Shown here one piece after another: positions 55,431-64,000 of a stretch of 64,000 nucleotides of DNA; within the stretch, counting starts at the first letter, position 1; each line of letters begins with the position of its first letter. Origin of the DNA: Metridium senile. Lineage: Eukaryota; Cnidaria; Anthozoa; Actiniaria; Metridiidae. The position numbers and the translations under genes were made by a program. Below the pieces are notes generated by a model, which had not been told where the DNA came from, did not search any database, and saw only the letters and a program-made list of their open reading frames with translations. The DNA lies in the NCBI GenBank assembly GCA_949775045.1, contig OX459103.1, forward strand, positions 1,819,501 to 1,883,500, read 5' to 3'.

Positions 55431-56615
55431 ATGACAACGCCAGCAGTTCATTCTGAGGACGACAACTTCATTATCGGTACGGGTGATAACTACGACAGAC
55501 TACGTCGCGATGCGCGGCAGCTTCATCGTAGCGTACACAATGATACGCGCAGTAAAGCGCATTTCGCGCGTTTCCGAAACTCTGCGTTAAAGTGCTCAAT
55601 GGAGGCGACGCATAAACGTGTCGAACAGGAGAAGTCGCTGAAGCTGAGGGAGTACGAACGTGCACATGCAGCCACTCTGAAAAGACAACAGAAATATGAA
55701 AGCAGTAAAGTTTCGAACTTTCCTAACATTTCTACCAAGAAAGCTTTAGGTAAGAATGAATCTAGGGATGCGAAGACTGCTGTGGGTAAGGTGTCGAAGA
55801 AGGAAAAGCAACGAAGCGTTGGAATGGAGGAAACTTCACCGGAGAGCTCGTGGAATAGAGATGTATCTAGTAACAAGATGGATAATAAAGGACGTTCTGC
55901 TAAAAGAACCACAACTAAGGTATCTGAAACTGAAAGAGATAAGTCGTGGATGTCAACCCAAAGCGCGTTTGATGGTGAATCAAATAGAAAGGGTAATTCA
56001 GCTATACGAACAAGCGCTGCACCACCTGAACCAAGCCACCAGAGACAAATAGCCTCAGATGTTAATGCAGTTATAAAAGTAACCTTCAACGAAAAGAAGC
56101 CAAAAACAAAACTCAAATCCACATCAGCTAGAGACAAGACTTCTAACTCCCAGGCCTCTATCCCATTAAGTAACAGCGCGGACACTCTTTCCACCAACTC
56201 TGACGTCACACTCGACCTATCATACCTCAACAGTCCTACTAAAGAACAACGAACGAGTGGCTATAGATCCAGCCAATCAAGAGGAGGCTTGTATCGAGCT
56301 TACTCGTCTCGGAGTATAAGAGTCTATCCGGGCGATCTGACCGTCAGACGTAGCAACTCTTGTGGCGGTGATCGTATTGAGAAAGAGAAAAAGAAAAACG
56401 CCAAGATTTGGCAGGACTTTGATGGTCTGTTAAAATGGTTTTCTGACTATTTGGGAAAAGAATACCAGCCAAGATTTGTTAGCACAAATAATGATGAAAA
56501 TACTCAAGATACGCATACGCAAGAGAAGAAGAAAGCTTTGTTGCCAAAGTGTTCAATGAGTCCGCTGTACTTTAGGTTCGGCGTCCCCGAAAATGGGGTT
56601 GTTAGATTATGCTGA
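55431..56615 (+). CDS. Unrecognised 394-residue basic, helical/disordered protein with a KVTF motif
   Basis: The frame is open from 55320, but the ATG at 55431 (MTTPAVHSEDDNF, A at -3) lies just downstream of a TATA box and is preferred. Residues 20-95 are charged and likely helical: NDTRSKAHFARFRNSALK and KRVEQEKSLKLREYERAHAA. The middle is Ser/Thr/Lys-rich and probably disordered. KVTF at residues 216-219 matches the PP1 RVxF consensus. The C-terminal segment has IWQDFDGLLKWFSDYLGKEY, a hydrophobic helix-like stretch, and ends in VPENGVVRLC. No family recognised. Single exon as seen. Confidence 0.75.
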   Translation: MTTPAVHSEDDNFIIGTGDNYDRLRRDARQLHRSVHNDTRSKAHFARFRNSALKCSMEATHKRVEQEKSLKLREYERAHAATLKRQQKYESSKVSNFPNISTKKALGKNESRDAKTAVGKVSKKEKQRSVGMEETSPESSWNRDVSSNKMDNKGRSAKRTTTKVSETERDKSWMSTQSAFDGESNRKGNSAIRTSAAPPEPSHQRQIASDVNAVIKVTFNEKKPKTKLKSTSARDKTSNSQASIPLSNSADTLSTNSDVTLDLSYLNSPTKEQRTSGYRSSQSRGGLYRAYSSRSIRVYPGDLTVRRSNSCGGDRIEKEKKKNAKIWQDFDGLLKWFSDYLGKEYQPRFVSTNNDENTQDTHTQEKKKALLPKCSMSPLYFRFGVPENGVVRLC

Positions 56616-57581
56616 ATCAGCGCCAGATTGTAGGAGAATCTTTTCCATGACTGAAATATGGTAACTTGCCATTCTGAATAGCAGAACCTAAGTTTGTGGC
56701 ATTATTATAGCGTATATTATATATACCAAATTTGTAAAAAGGAACTCATATATCTGACCTTCATTTTGATCAATACTAAAAGTGTAACATACATTTAATA
56801 ATTATAAACCGATTGATTATTGGTCGAAAAACAATTATCAATATTGTGATTTGTAGTTATTTGTATATGAAAAAAATGTGTACATGACTAAAACGTGTCA
56901 TCCATATCAAATATAACTTTACATCAATGTTTAAAACAAAGTCCGTCCCCCCCCTTCCCCCCTACGGGAAGAAACGTTTCTTCCAGTAGGGGGAGGGGGT
57001 TGGGTACGGCTGTACAAAAGTTAGAAATGCCTTTGATCACTACTTGTAAATATTTAAAGTTACAAATAAATCATACCATTGATTTAATTATTTATTTAAA
57101 GTTTTGAATGCATATTTTCTTATTTTGTAAAAAATTAATTTAGATACCTTTCTTTGGCTGCCTCTCACCCTTTGTGATATTAATCCTAATAACCTGCTAA
57201 ATAAAATACGATGTATGCATGTATTGTGTAATTTTATCTCTTAATCATACCCTTAGTTGCTTAGCAACAAAGGACCATCCCTCGGGACGACCCGTGCCGG
57301 TTTGTTTAACTTTTTAATTAAAAACTCATGTAAATAATTAACGAAGTTAAGGTAGCTTAGTTGGCTTGATTCCTGTGTTGCGAAGGAAAACATAGCCACA
57401 ACAAAGACAGTATTCACAACCTTAATACATCTTGCAGCTTTTATTCGAAGTAAAACCGAGATATCTCTCGATAATGAAGTCCATTAGGGACGATATTGGC
57501 GATAAGAGATGTTAACAATGTAAGGAGACAGTTCCGTCTGGAAACATTTGCTTTGTTTACAAGACTTCAAAGTACAAAGTC
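56616..57581. other. Spacer between two same-strand intronless genes
   Basis: AATAAA for the upstream gene at about 57065. A near-perfect hairpin at 56950-56996 (CCCCCTACGGGAAGAAAC with GTTTCTTCCAGTAGGGGG). Otherwise AT-rich, with no TATA box recognised near the 57582 start. Confidence 0.55.
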
Positions 57582-58295
57582 ATGGTACAGCCGCCGCAAG
57601 CTACAACCTCTTTCGAAGATAGTAAAGTATTACGAGAGACATCAAGTGAATCTGTTGGTTTGAGATCAAAGTTGGACTACAACACACGAACGTGGAGTAC
57701 AAACAATAACAATATAAATGGTATGAATTCACAAGCTTCTAGCTCGAGCTTTAGAGAAGATAGTTATACCAGTAAGTCAGGGATGAAACTTGGTTCAAGT
57801 TCGAGGCAAACAAGCACACGTAGCGAGAGTAAAAACAGTAAAAACTCTAAAAGGATGAATTCATCACGATCATGTCGGTCAGAAATGGATCTAGTGTCAA
57901 TGGGGGAACAAAACCGTGAAAGGTTACTCGACGCGTTTTTACCGGACATTCGTCGTGTTCATGCTAGAATGAGCTATGAACATAGAGTTAGACCTTTTAA
58001 CTTGAACCACGAGGGACTCAAGAACGTTCAAATTCGTGCTAAGACGGCTGGAGAACCACGCTATCTTCGAGAACATCGTGATGAAACTCTTGGTCGAGGA
58101 CGTAAGGCTGCGAGCAACATTACTCCACGTCCTGCATGGTTAGTTAAGGATGTCCCTGTAAATGCAGTGCAAGATAGGTTATTTCCTGGTGAAGGTCCTG
58201 CTATGTATGCTTATGTAAAAAGACAGCAATGGGATTATATAGATCGCAGGACGGGTATGAAGAGGGTGCTACCTAAACGAACACACACAAAGTAA
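57582..58295 (+). CDS. Unrecognised 237-residue Ser/Asn-rich, basic protein
   Basis: ATG in a GTCATGG context (G at -3 and +4). The first ~105 residues are Ser/Asn/Arg-rich and low complexity. Residues 106-237 look more ordered and carry MGEQNRERLLDAFLPDIRRV, RVRPFNLNHEGLKNV, PRPAWLVKDVPVNAVQDRLF and YAYVKRQQWDYIDRRTGMKR. No RVxF motif, transmembrane helix or signal peptide. Not recognised; the second half may be a small conserved domain worth a profile search. Confidence 0.75.
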   Translation: MVQPPQATTSFEDSKVLRETSSESVGLRSKLDYNTRTWSTNNNNINGMNSQASSSSFREDSYTSKSGMKLGSSSRQTSTRSESKNSKNSKRMNSSRSCRSEMDLVSMGEQNRERLLDAFLPDIRRVHARMSYEHRVRPFNLNHEGLKNVQIRAKTAGEPRYLREHRDETLGRGRKAASNITPRPAWLVKDVPVNAVQDRLFPGEGPAMYAYVKRQQWDYIDRRTGMKRVLPKRTHTK

Positions 58296-58395
58296 TAGCC
58301 TTGGTATCTATCGATGTAATTAAATAAGCATTTGTTGTATAACAATGTCAATGATAGGTTAATTACTTGGTGTGACATGTACGCTTGTCACCTTT

Positions 58396-58680
58396 TTGAG
58401 GATATAATTATTATCATCATCGCGTTTCATCGATCATCATCATCATCATTTTAATAAATATCATTATAATCGTTGACATCGTCGTCATCATCATTATCAT
58501 CATCGTTGCCATCCGCATTGTCGTCATTTTCATTGTCTCATCTCAATTTCGTCGTCATCTCTAACATTTAGTGTTATCGTCAATGTCATCACCAACATTA
58601 TTCATATGTCAATGACTTGCATCATCATCATTATCATCGCCATCATTAAAACCATCGTTATCATTTACATCGATCATAAT
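58396..58680 (+). repeat. ATC/GTC-type degenerate microsatellite
   Basis: Imperfect ATCATCATC/GTCGTCATC repeats immediately after the 57582 gene. The following stretch to about 59240 shows no gene. Confidence 0.8.
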
Positions 58681-59241
58681 CACTGTTATGATGATAAGTA
58701 AATTGTGATCAATAAGTTTATTAATTTGCCAAATGTAAATACAAGTGAAGTGTAAGATATGATTCGGATTATTTGTTTATTTATATTATAAATATTTGCA
58801 GTACATTTATCTTTAATGTTTTCGACTTTCTGCGAACTCAGACATTCCCACGGCTTGCTGTGAAGTACGTTTTTAGCTGCCATCAATCAACAGTAAATAA
58901 CTGAGTCGGTACCTTTTACAACAAGCTGTTGGAAAGCTTGATTGCGCAGAAAGTCGAAAACAGCAGTAACGGTGAGACCTTTGAATTGTTTTTGAATATT
59001 CAAGGTGGCTTGTAAGACAACGATAAAATTATTGATTTGAGATAAATCAATGAAGAAATAAATTGAAAATCTATGAAATAACTGTTCATATATGAAATTA
59101 GGAGTTACATCGACGATTTGTAACTGAATAAAAAGTATGACATTTTGGTTTCTTTGTAGTCGTCATTGATCAACAATTAACGTACACTTTTTGTACGAAC
59201 TTTGTCCATAATTCCTTTCAAGTTTGTACGTACGTACTGCA

Positions 59242-59605
59242 TGGCCTATCGCCTTGGACAACCTTTTTGAAATAGGTGTATGTAGTAATTCCGTCTTTAG
59301 TAACGGTGTATCGCCTTGGACAACCTTTTTGCATTGACGTGTATGCCCATAGTTCCTTTCCGTCTTATAATGACCTATCGACTTGGCAACCTTTTTGAAA
59401 CAACTTTTTTGAAAATAGGTGTATGCCCATAATTCCTTTCCGTCTTATAATGACCTATCGACTTGGCAACCTTTTTGAAACAACCTTTTTGAAAATAGGT
59501 GTATGCCCATAGTTCCTTTCCGTCTTATAATGACCTATTGCCTTGGACAACCATTTTCTAACAACATTTTTGAAAATAGGTGTATGCCCATAATTCCAGT
59601 TCCTT
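59242..59605 (+). repeat. Tandem array of a MITE-end-like sequence
   Basis: Each unit contains TGACCTATCG.CTTGG, CAACCTTTTTGAAACAAC, TTTTTGAAAATAGGTGTATG and CCCATA.TTCCTTTCCGTCTT. The last complete units are about 93-100 bp and highly similar. The AACCTTTTTGAAATAGGTGTA motif is the terminus of the CACCT-ended MITE group (for example 5595, 22384). Confidence 0.85.
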
Positions 59606-60425
59606 ACCTATCGCCTATGTATGGTATACAACATTTCAGTGCATTAGATTCTAACTACGATCAGTTTTATTCTCGACAACGTTTGCACGGTAAAATATAT
59701 ATGATGCGAGTTATTGCACGTTCTTTGTAAGGGGTCACTGACTTCATAACCGATCACCATGACAACATCAGACGCCTGACAAAAGGCCAACATTAAAACT
59801 ACGAAATCAACATCAAAATCTCCACAGCTAAAATGTTTTAAGACTTTTATTGAGTACAACTATCATCCTTCCGTCTTCAATGTTATTGCATCCTCTTATG
59901 TCGGGATGTAATTATCACTAAAGCAAATAAAAAACTGACTTTATTTGATTTTATTAATGATATAAGACTTTGGATTAAATGTGACTGCTCACGCAACGAA
60001 TTTATTAACATATAATATAGTTATATATAAGTTAAATTTTTATTTAAATGTAATATACGACCTTTTTTTCGTTGATAAAATTCCTTGGTTCAATTCAATG
60101 ATAATAAAGTAAAAATCCTTTTTTGGACGTTTTTATTCTTCGTTATATTCTTCGTAGCTAGGAGCTTTATCATAACTTTGAATGGATTTGTTAAATTAAG
60201 TTTGCTTGTTTGTACATATATATATTTAAATTCGGCTTTACTTGCTTTCGTTCTGATGGTTATACATGAGATAAAATCACAGACGTTGTCGAGGGTAATT
60301 TCTACGTCGCAGTAAATAAAACTCAATACCGGACTTCTCTATTAAAAACATCTCTTACTCTTTGAATATATTAATTATAAATATTAATTTAAATTGTACA
60401 TTAAATTCTCATTGTTAGGTGTTGA
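59606..60425. other. AT-rich spacer, nothing recognised
   Basis: Short open frames only, no conserved motif and no clear repeat. Confidence 0.5.
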
Positions 60426-61223
60426 TTATGAAGTTTTTAGCTTGCGTTTGTGAAAAGAATCACTACTTGGTTCACTTTCTAAGTTCAAAGTCAATAATCG
60501 AGTACGCGCGCTTTTTGTGTTCTGTTCATTACCTAGACACGATTCAAGTTTTAAAAACCTCGGGTCTTTTAGCCCGGCCATTGATTTTTCCCTTGATAAT
60601 TTTATCATTTCTGGTAATGTAAGTCTTTTAGAGATTTTCTGTCCCGTTTTAGTCGTCCTAGCAGGCCTTTCACCATGAGAGATTGATAATCGAGGCAAAG
60701 TCATGTCTTCTTGAGCTGTAGCACTTGTCTGGTAGTCGTTGTGTTGGTGTGTAATGAAAGTTTTATCTGGTTTTCCAACATAATTATCTCGTTTTTTATT
60801 ATGTACAACCATCCGTACCATCGTCACAGCTTTCTCCCAGTTTCCTTGCGTTTTTCGATTGGGATCTGGTTCTTGTACTTTACCAAAATCAGCACTACTG
60901 TTAAACATAGCTGTCGTTCTTCTTCTTGCTTCAAGCCTTTGAATCGGCGGTAGTCCCGACTGATTCCTTGTATCTGAAGTAGCAATAGTCACGGGTCTTT
61001 CTTCTGCTGCAGCTATCTGCTTTGAAGCGAAGTCGAGCTGCCTGTAGGTCATGTACTTGTCCTGTCTAGCTTTGTGCTTTTTCAACGCTTTCAATTGCGT
61101 TCCAAGTGCTCGTTCCTCGTAAGCATTATCCTTCAAAATGGCCACGCTTATTTTATTCTTTAGCCTCATCTCTCCGTTTTTACTGATTCGTATTAAAGGC
61201 TGTCTTGAGGGATGTATACTCAT
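60426..61223 (-). CDS. Unrecognised 265-residue basic protein
   Basis: Minus-strand uninterrupted frame; ATG in a GACAATGAG context (A at -3). Residues 30-78 are strongly charged and likely helical (YEERALGTQLKALKKHKARQ). It shares short motifs with its neighbours: TLPRLSISHGE resembles FLPKVTIGHE of the 38674 gene, and GLPPIQRLEARRR resembles YLPQLQRKAEEIKR. No RVxF motif, signal peptide or membrane helix. Family not recognised; the run of Lys/Arg and Leu-Pro motifs would fit a cytoskeletal or ciliary microtubule-associated protein, but that is speculation. Confidence 0.75.
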   Translation of the reverse strand: MSIHPSRQPLIRISKNGEMRLKNKISVAILKDNAYEERALGTQLKALKKHKARQDKYMTYRQLDFASKQIAAAEERPVTIATSDTRNQSGLPPIQRLEARRRTTAMFNSSADFGKVQEPDPNRKTQGNWEKAVTMVRMVVHNKKRDNYVGKPDKTFITHQHNDYQTSATAQEDMTLPRLSISHGERPARTTKTGQKISKRLTLPEMIKLSREKSMAGLKDPRFLKLESCLGNEQNTKSARTRLLTLNLESEPSSDSFHKRKLKTS

Positions 61224-63360
61224 TGTCTCTGCTTATAAAATGGTGCGTTTCTGTGGTGAAAATGGAGTTTAATGTTGTTGTTTCGCGTGATGTAAGGAAA
61301 CTCAATATCCTGAATTGTCACCACAATCTTCCTGTCTGTCACAGTATTTGGTAATAACTTAAATGCCTTGGATGTTTTTCGCAGAGGAAGCTTACAATTA
61401 ATTTTATGTTAAACGCTTTTCAAATATCCCAAAAAACCTCCAAATTGATTGTACAAATATTGTCTTTTTTTAAGCTCTTCGGCGATGCTAATAATTTGCT
61501 CTTATCTTAGAATAATCATTTTTTTGTCACCGTTATATATCCAAGAATTTTGCCGACTTGTTATCTGTTTTTTTTTTACTTTCCATTTTCGTATTAATTA
61601 CAAATAACTTTTAACCTTAATCAGTTTCTTTTTCAGCATCAATTCAGTTTACAAATGTTTTTTCTTCTTCTTGTAATGCCGATTCTTCAGTATTCAGTGA
61701 TGTACATAAATCGCTTTCTTCTTCTTCTTCTTCTTCTTCTTGCAAAAGGAATTGCTTTTTAATATCCCAAATTGCTTTTTTATCCAAGCATTTTGGTGCT
61801 ATTATATGAAAAATTGCTTTTCTTACTTTGGTAATGAGCCAAGAGTTCCGTCACAGTATTGCCAAAAATCTTTTCAATAATGATCAGATTGTGTCTTGAG
61901 CGGAAGAACAGCGAGGAAGGTAATTCGGAGTAGTTCTTGCAAATGATACAATGTTAGACTCGAAGACTTCAGTTGCCACAAGAAACTGATTCATATGCAG
62001 TAGATAACTCACAGGTGTCTTTCAAAGAAATACATAAACGTTTACATGCCAAAAGTCTTCAATATTATTAATTGACTTGGATCGTAAATGGAGTCCAGCC
62101 TTTTTGAGCAGCTTTTCTGGCTTTCAATGATTTGCGGAAAACTTTTGAGTAATTGCACTTCTTGAGTCGTCTTTGAAACTAAAAACAGCTTTCGTAGACC
62201 TTCAATTATTCATTCACAGAGCATTACCATAATTGCTCCACTGAAGTCAAAGTTCTTCTTTAAATTTTATCTCCTGGAAGTTGGAATAAGTCGATGTCAA
62301 GTTCGTGAAGCCAGCTCCTTGAAGTCGCTTTCCTAAAAGTTCTTGTAGTGCGTTAATTAACTGTTTGGTGACGATGTTTATCGATAAACAGCAAAAATGT
62401 TAGTCCAACAAAACGCGTATTAACATATCTAAAGCTTCTGCTTAACCGGAGACGTTTTTTCTCAAAAATATCAATATATAGACTCTCTTTTTGTTGTGTT
62501 TACTGTAGTAACTGCGTGGTGAAAATATAATCACTTTTGTACCTTTGTTCGTGGTGTAATTTTAAGTCATTTTCGTTAAGTACAAATTAATACAAAAGTA
62601 AATATGTTAGTAATTGGACCAGGAGAGTCATTAGGCATATGAATATGGGAAAACAATGTCCTTAGGCTTATATTTCCTCCCTGGGGATCTCAGGACATAA
62701 TTAGAGTAAAGCCATAGAACTATGAGTAAAGCATAGTAAATTGCGCACCAAAGAGATTAGAACTTTCTAAAATTTCGGGCATTAATATTGCTACATCGGA
62801 ATAAATGTTAAAGCAAAAGGAAGAAATAATGACTGAAATATCAAGGAGTATGCTGCTTTTCACCTGCAACAGTTTAGACAATTTTTACTTCCATTGTTTC
62901 CTTAGAAACACCTACGCAAGCGACTCGTTGTTGCCATTATGAAGAAATGACTGAAACTATGGTAAAATTAGACCCCGAAATAAGTATGTAATATATTGAT
63001 ATATAATATCAGCATAAAATGTATAATGTATTTCAATTTTTATCTTGATATTTGATCGAGTGCATTGTTGGTAATTGCTATGTATATGTCGTAAGCTCAA
63101 ACAATAGAGTTAATCCCTTGTATTTATAAAGACTAATAATTTACATTTCAGTTGTAATCTATAATAGTTTGGTCATGATGACTTATTGTTGGTGTTTAGA
63201 TAGCAGGAAGTTAATTGAGCTTTATTTTGAACAGGAAGTGACGTATAGCGCTATGGCAACGTAAATGTGACTGACAATTTAAAAAGGGAACAAAAATTGA
63301 AACGAAGAAATAAACGAGTAAATACATGAAAAAACTACATGAAAATATGTAACGACCGAA
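61224..63360. other. Region upstream of the 60426-61223 gene
   Basis: AT-rich with a (CTT)n run at about 61712-61741 and phrases such as AATTGCTTTTTAATATCCCAA repeated locally. No exon recognised; part could be 5' UTR of the minus-strand gene. Confidence 0.5.
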
Positions 63361-63491
63361 CAATTGAACCAACCGACACCCACCCAACCAATTCATCAAC
63401 CAACCAACCTATCAACCAACCAACAAATCAGGCAACCAACCAACCAACAAATCAGCCAACCAACTGACCAACCAACCAACCAACCCAACCA
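63361..63491 (+). repeat. (CCAA)n microsatellite
   Basis: AACCAACCAACC repeats with ATCA interruptions, ending directly at the LINE fragment. Confidence 0.9.
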
Positions 63492-63496
63492 AAGAA

Positions 63497-63750
63497 GAGC
63501 CATTATACAAAACCAACAGCTACGGTGGGAGAGCTTTTAGTGTATGTGCTCCTAGACTATGGAACAAGTCGCGCTGGGGATAAGAAAAGCACCATCTTGT
63601 AGACGTTTTTAAAAAGAAGCTAAAAACTTATTTATTTGAACAACTTTTATGAATAATGTCTTAAAATCTTTTTTTTTTTCTGTAATCGATATTTGTAAGA
63701 GCATTGAGATATTATGGAATGCGCTGAAGAAATAAATTATAATTATTATT
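63497..63750 (+). mobile_element. 3' end of a CR1/L2-like LINE, decayed
   Basis: YGGRAFSVCAPRLWN in one frame, then after frameshifts VDVFKKKLKTYLFEQLL and a stop. This is the typical C-terminal tail of CR1/L2-type LINE reverse transcriptase proteins. It is followed by a short 3' UTR and an AAATTATAATTATTATTATT tail. 5'-truncated and frameshifted, so inactive. Confidence 0.85.
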
Positions 63751-64000
63751 ATTCATTTTTCATCCGGTTAATGATATTGACGGGCTTCCTGTGTAACACG
63801 CAGGGGCCCTGGTACCGAATCTCTGGCTTTGTTCACAATCGTTCAAGTGAAGTTGTTATGAAGCGGATTTTTAGAGTATTTTCTCAGTTTTCCAGCCTTT
63901 TAAGTATCTAGGTAAGTAAGATCTTTATCATTTAAGTCATAAGGAATACTTTTCCGTCTTAAATGAAGCTTTGTTTGTAATTACAGCTGTTGTTTTTGAG
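63751..64000. other. Window end, possible exon edge
   Basis: A strong donor-like ATCTAG|GTAAGTAAG lies at 63912, but no recognisable protein precedes it. GGGCTTCCTGTGT at 63783 repeats a motif also found at 15101, 15279 and 52965, suggesting part of this stretch is a dispersed repeat. Confidence 0.4.

Noticed and set aside
55523..56230. 235-codon minus-strand frame opposite the 55431 gene
   Set aside because: Shadow of the plus-strand coding sequence; Leu/Ser-rich composition arises from the complementary codons.

Overview
The window is eukaryotic, from an AT-rich, intron-rich genome crowded with transposon remnants. Three conserved metazoan genes can be rebuilt exon by exon with matching splice phases: PDE9A, PLEKHM1 and MRPL47. 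The slow-evolving proteins, short exons, abundant microsatellites and many palindromic MITEs suggest an early-branching animal, most likely an anthozoan cnidarian (sea anemone or coral). That placement is inference; no species-diagnostic gene is present.

Left part (1-31.2 kb), multi-exon genes: a PDE9A-type cGMP phosphodiesterase runs on the minus strand (266-11646, ten exons, the C-terminal half lies off the left edge). About 3.3 kb of repeat-rich DNA follows. A PLEKHM1-type RUN plus Rubicon-homology (RH) protein is next on the plus strand (14969-26563, eighteen exons, 723 codons), apparently without the PH domains found in the vertebrate protein. Converging on it is the mitochondrial ribosomal protein L47/uL29m gene on the minus strand (27691-31218, six exons, 205 codons). 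Introns carry MITEs, two tRNA-derived SINEs, long ATG/GAT, ATTC, ATT and GGAA microsatellites and several local duplications.

Right part (32.8-61.2 kb), a different landscape: six genes with uninterrupted open frames of 237-502 codons are spread over 28 kb (32834-33757 minus; 38674-39861, 46090-47598, 55431-56615 and 57582-58295 plus; 60426-61223 minus). One has an ankyrin-repeat N-terminus. The others are charged, Ser/Thr-rich, probably disordered proteins that I cannot place in a family. Four of the six contain a protein phosphatase 1 (PP1) RVxF-type docking motif, and two share a motif around it. TATA boxes can be seen near some of them, and the ankyrin gene has a probable 5'-UTR intron. 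Between the genes lie private minisatellite arrays with units of about 80-140 bp.

Functionally, the left genes are unrelated housekeeping or signalling genes (cGMP breakdown, late endosome/autophagosome-lysosome trafficking, mitochondrial translation). The right cluster is the least explained part of the window. The last kilobase holds a CCAA microsatellite and the 3' end of a dead CR1/L2-like LINE.
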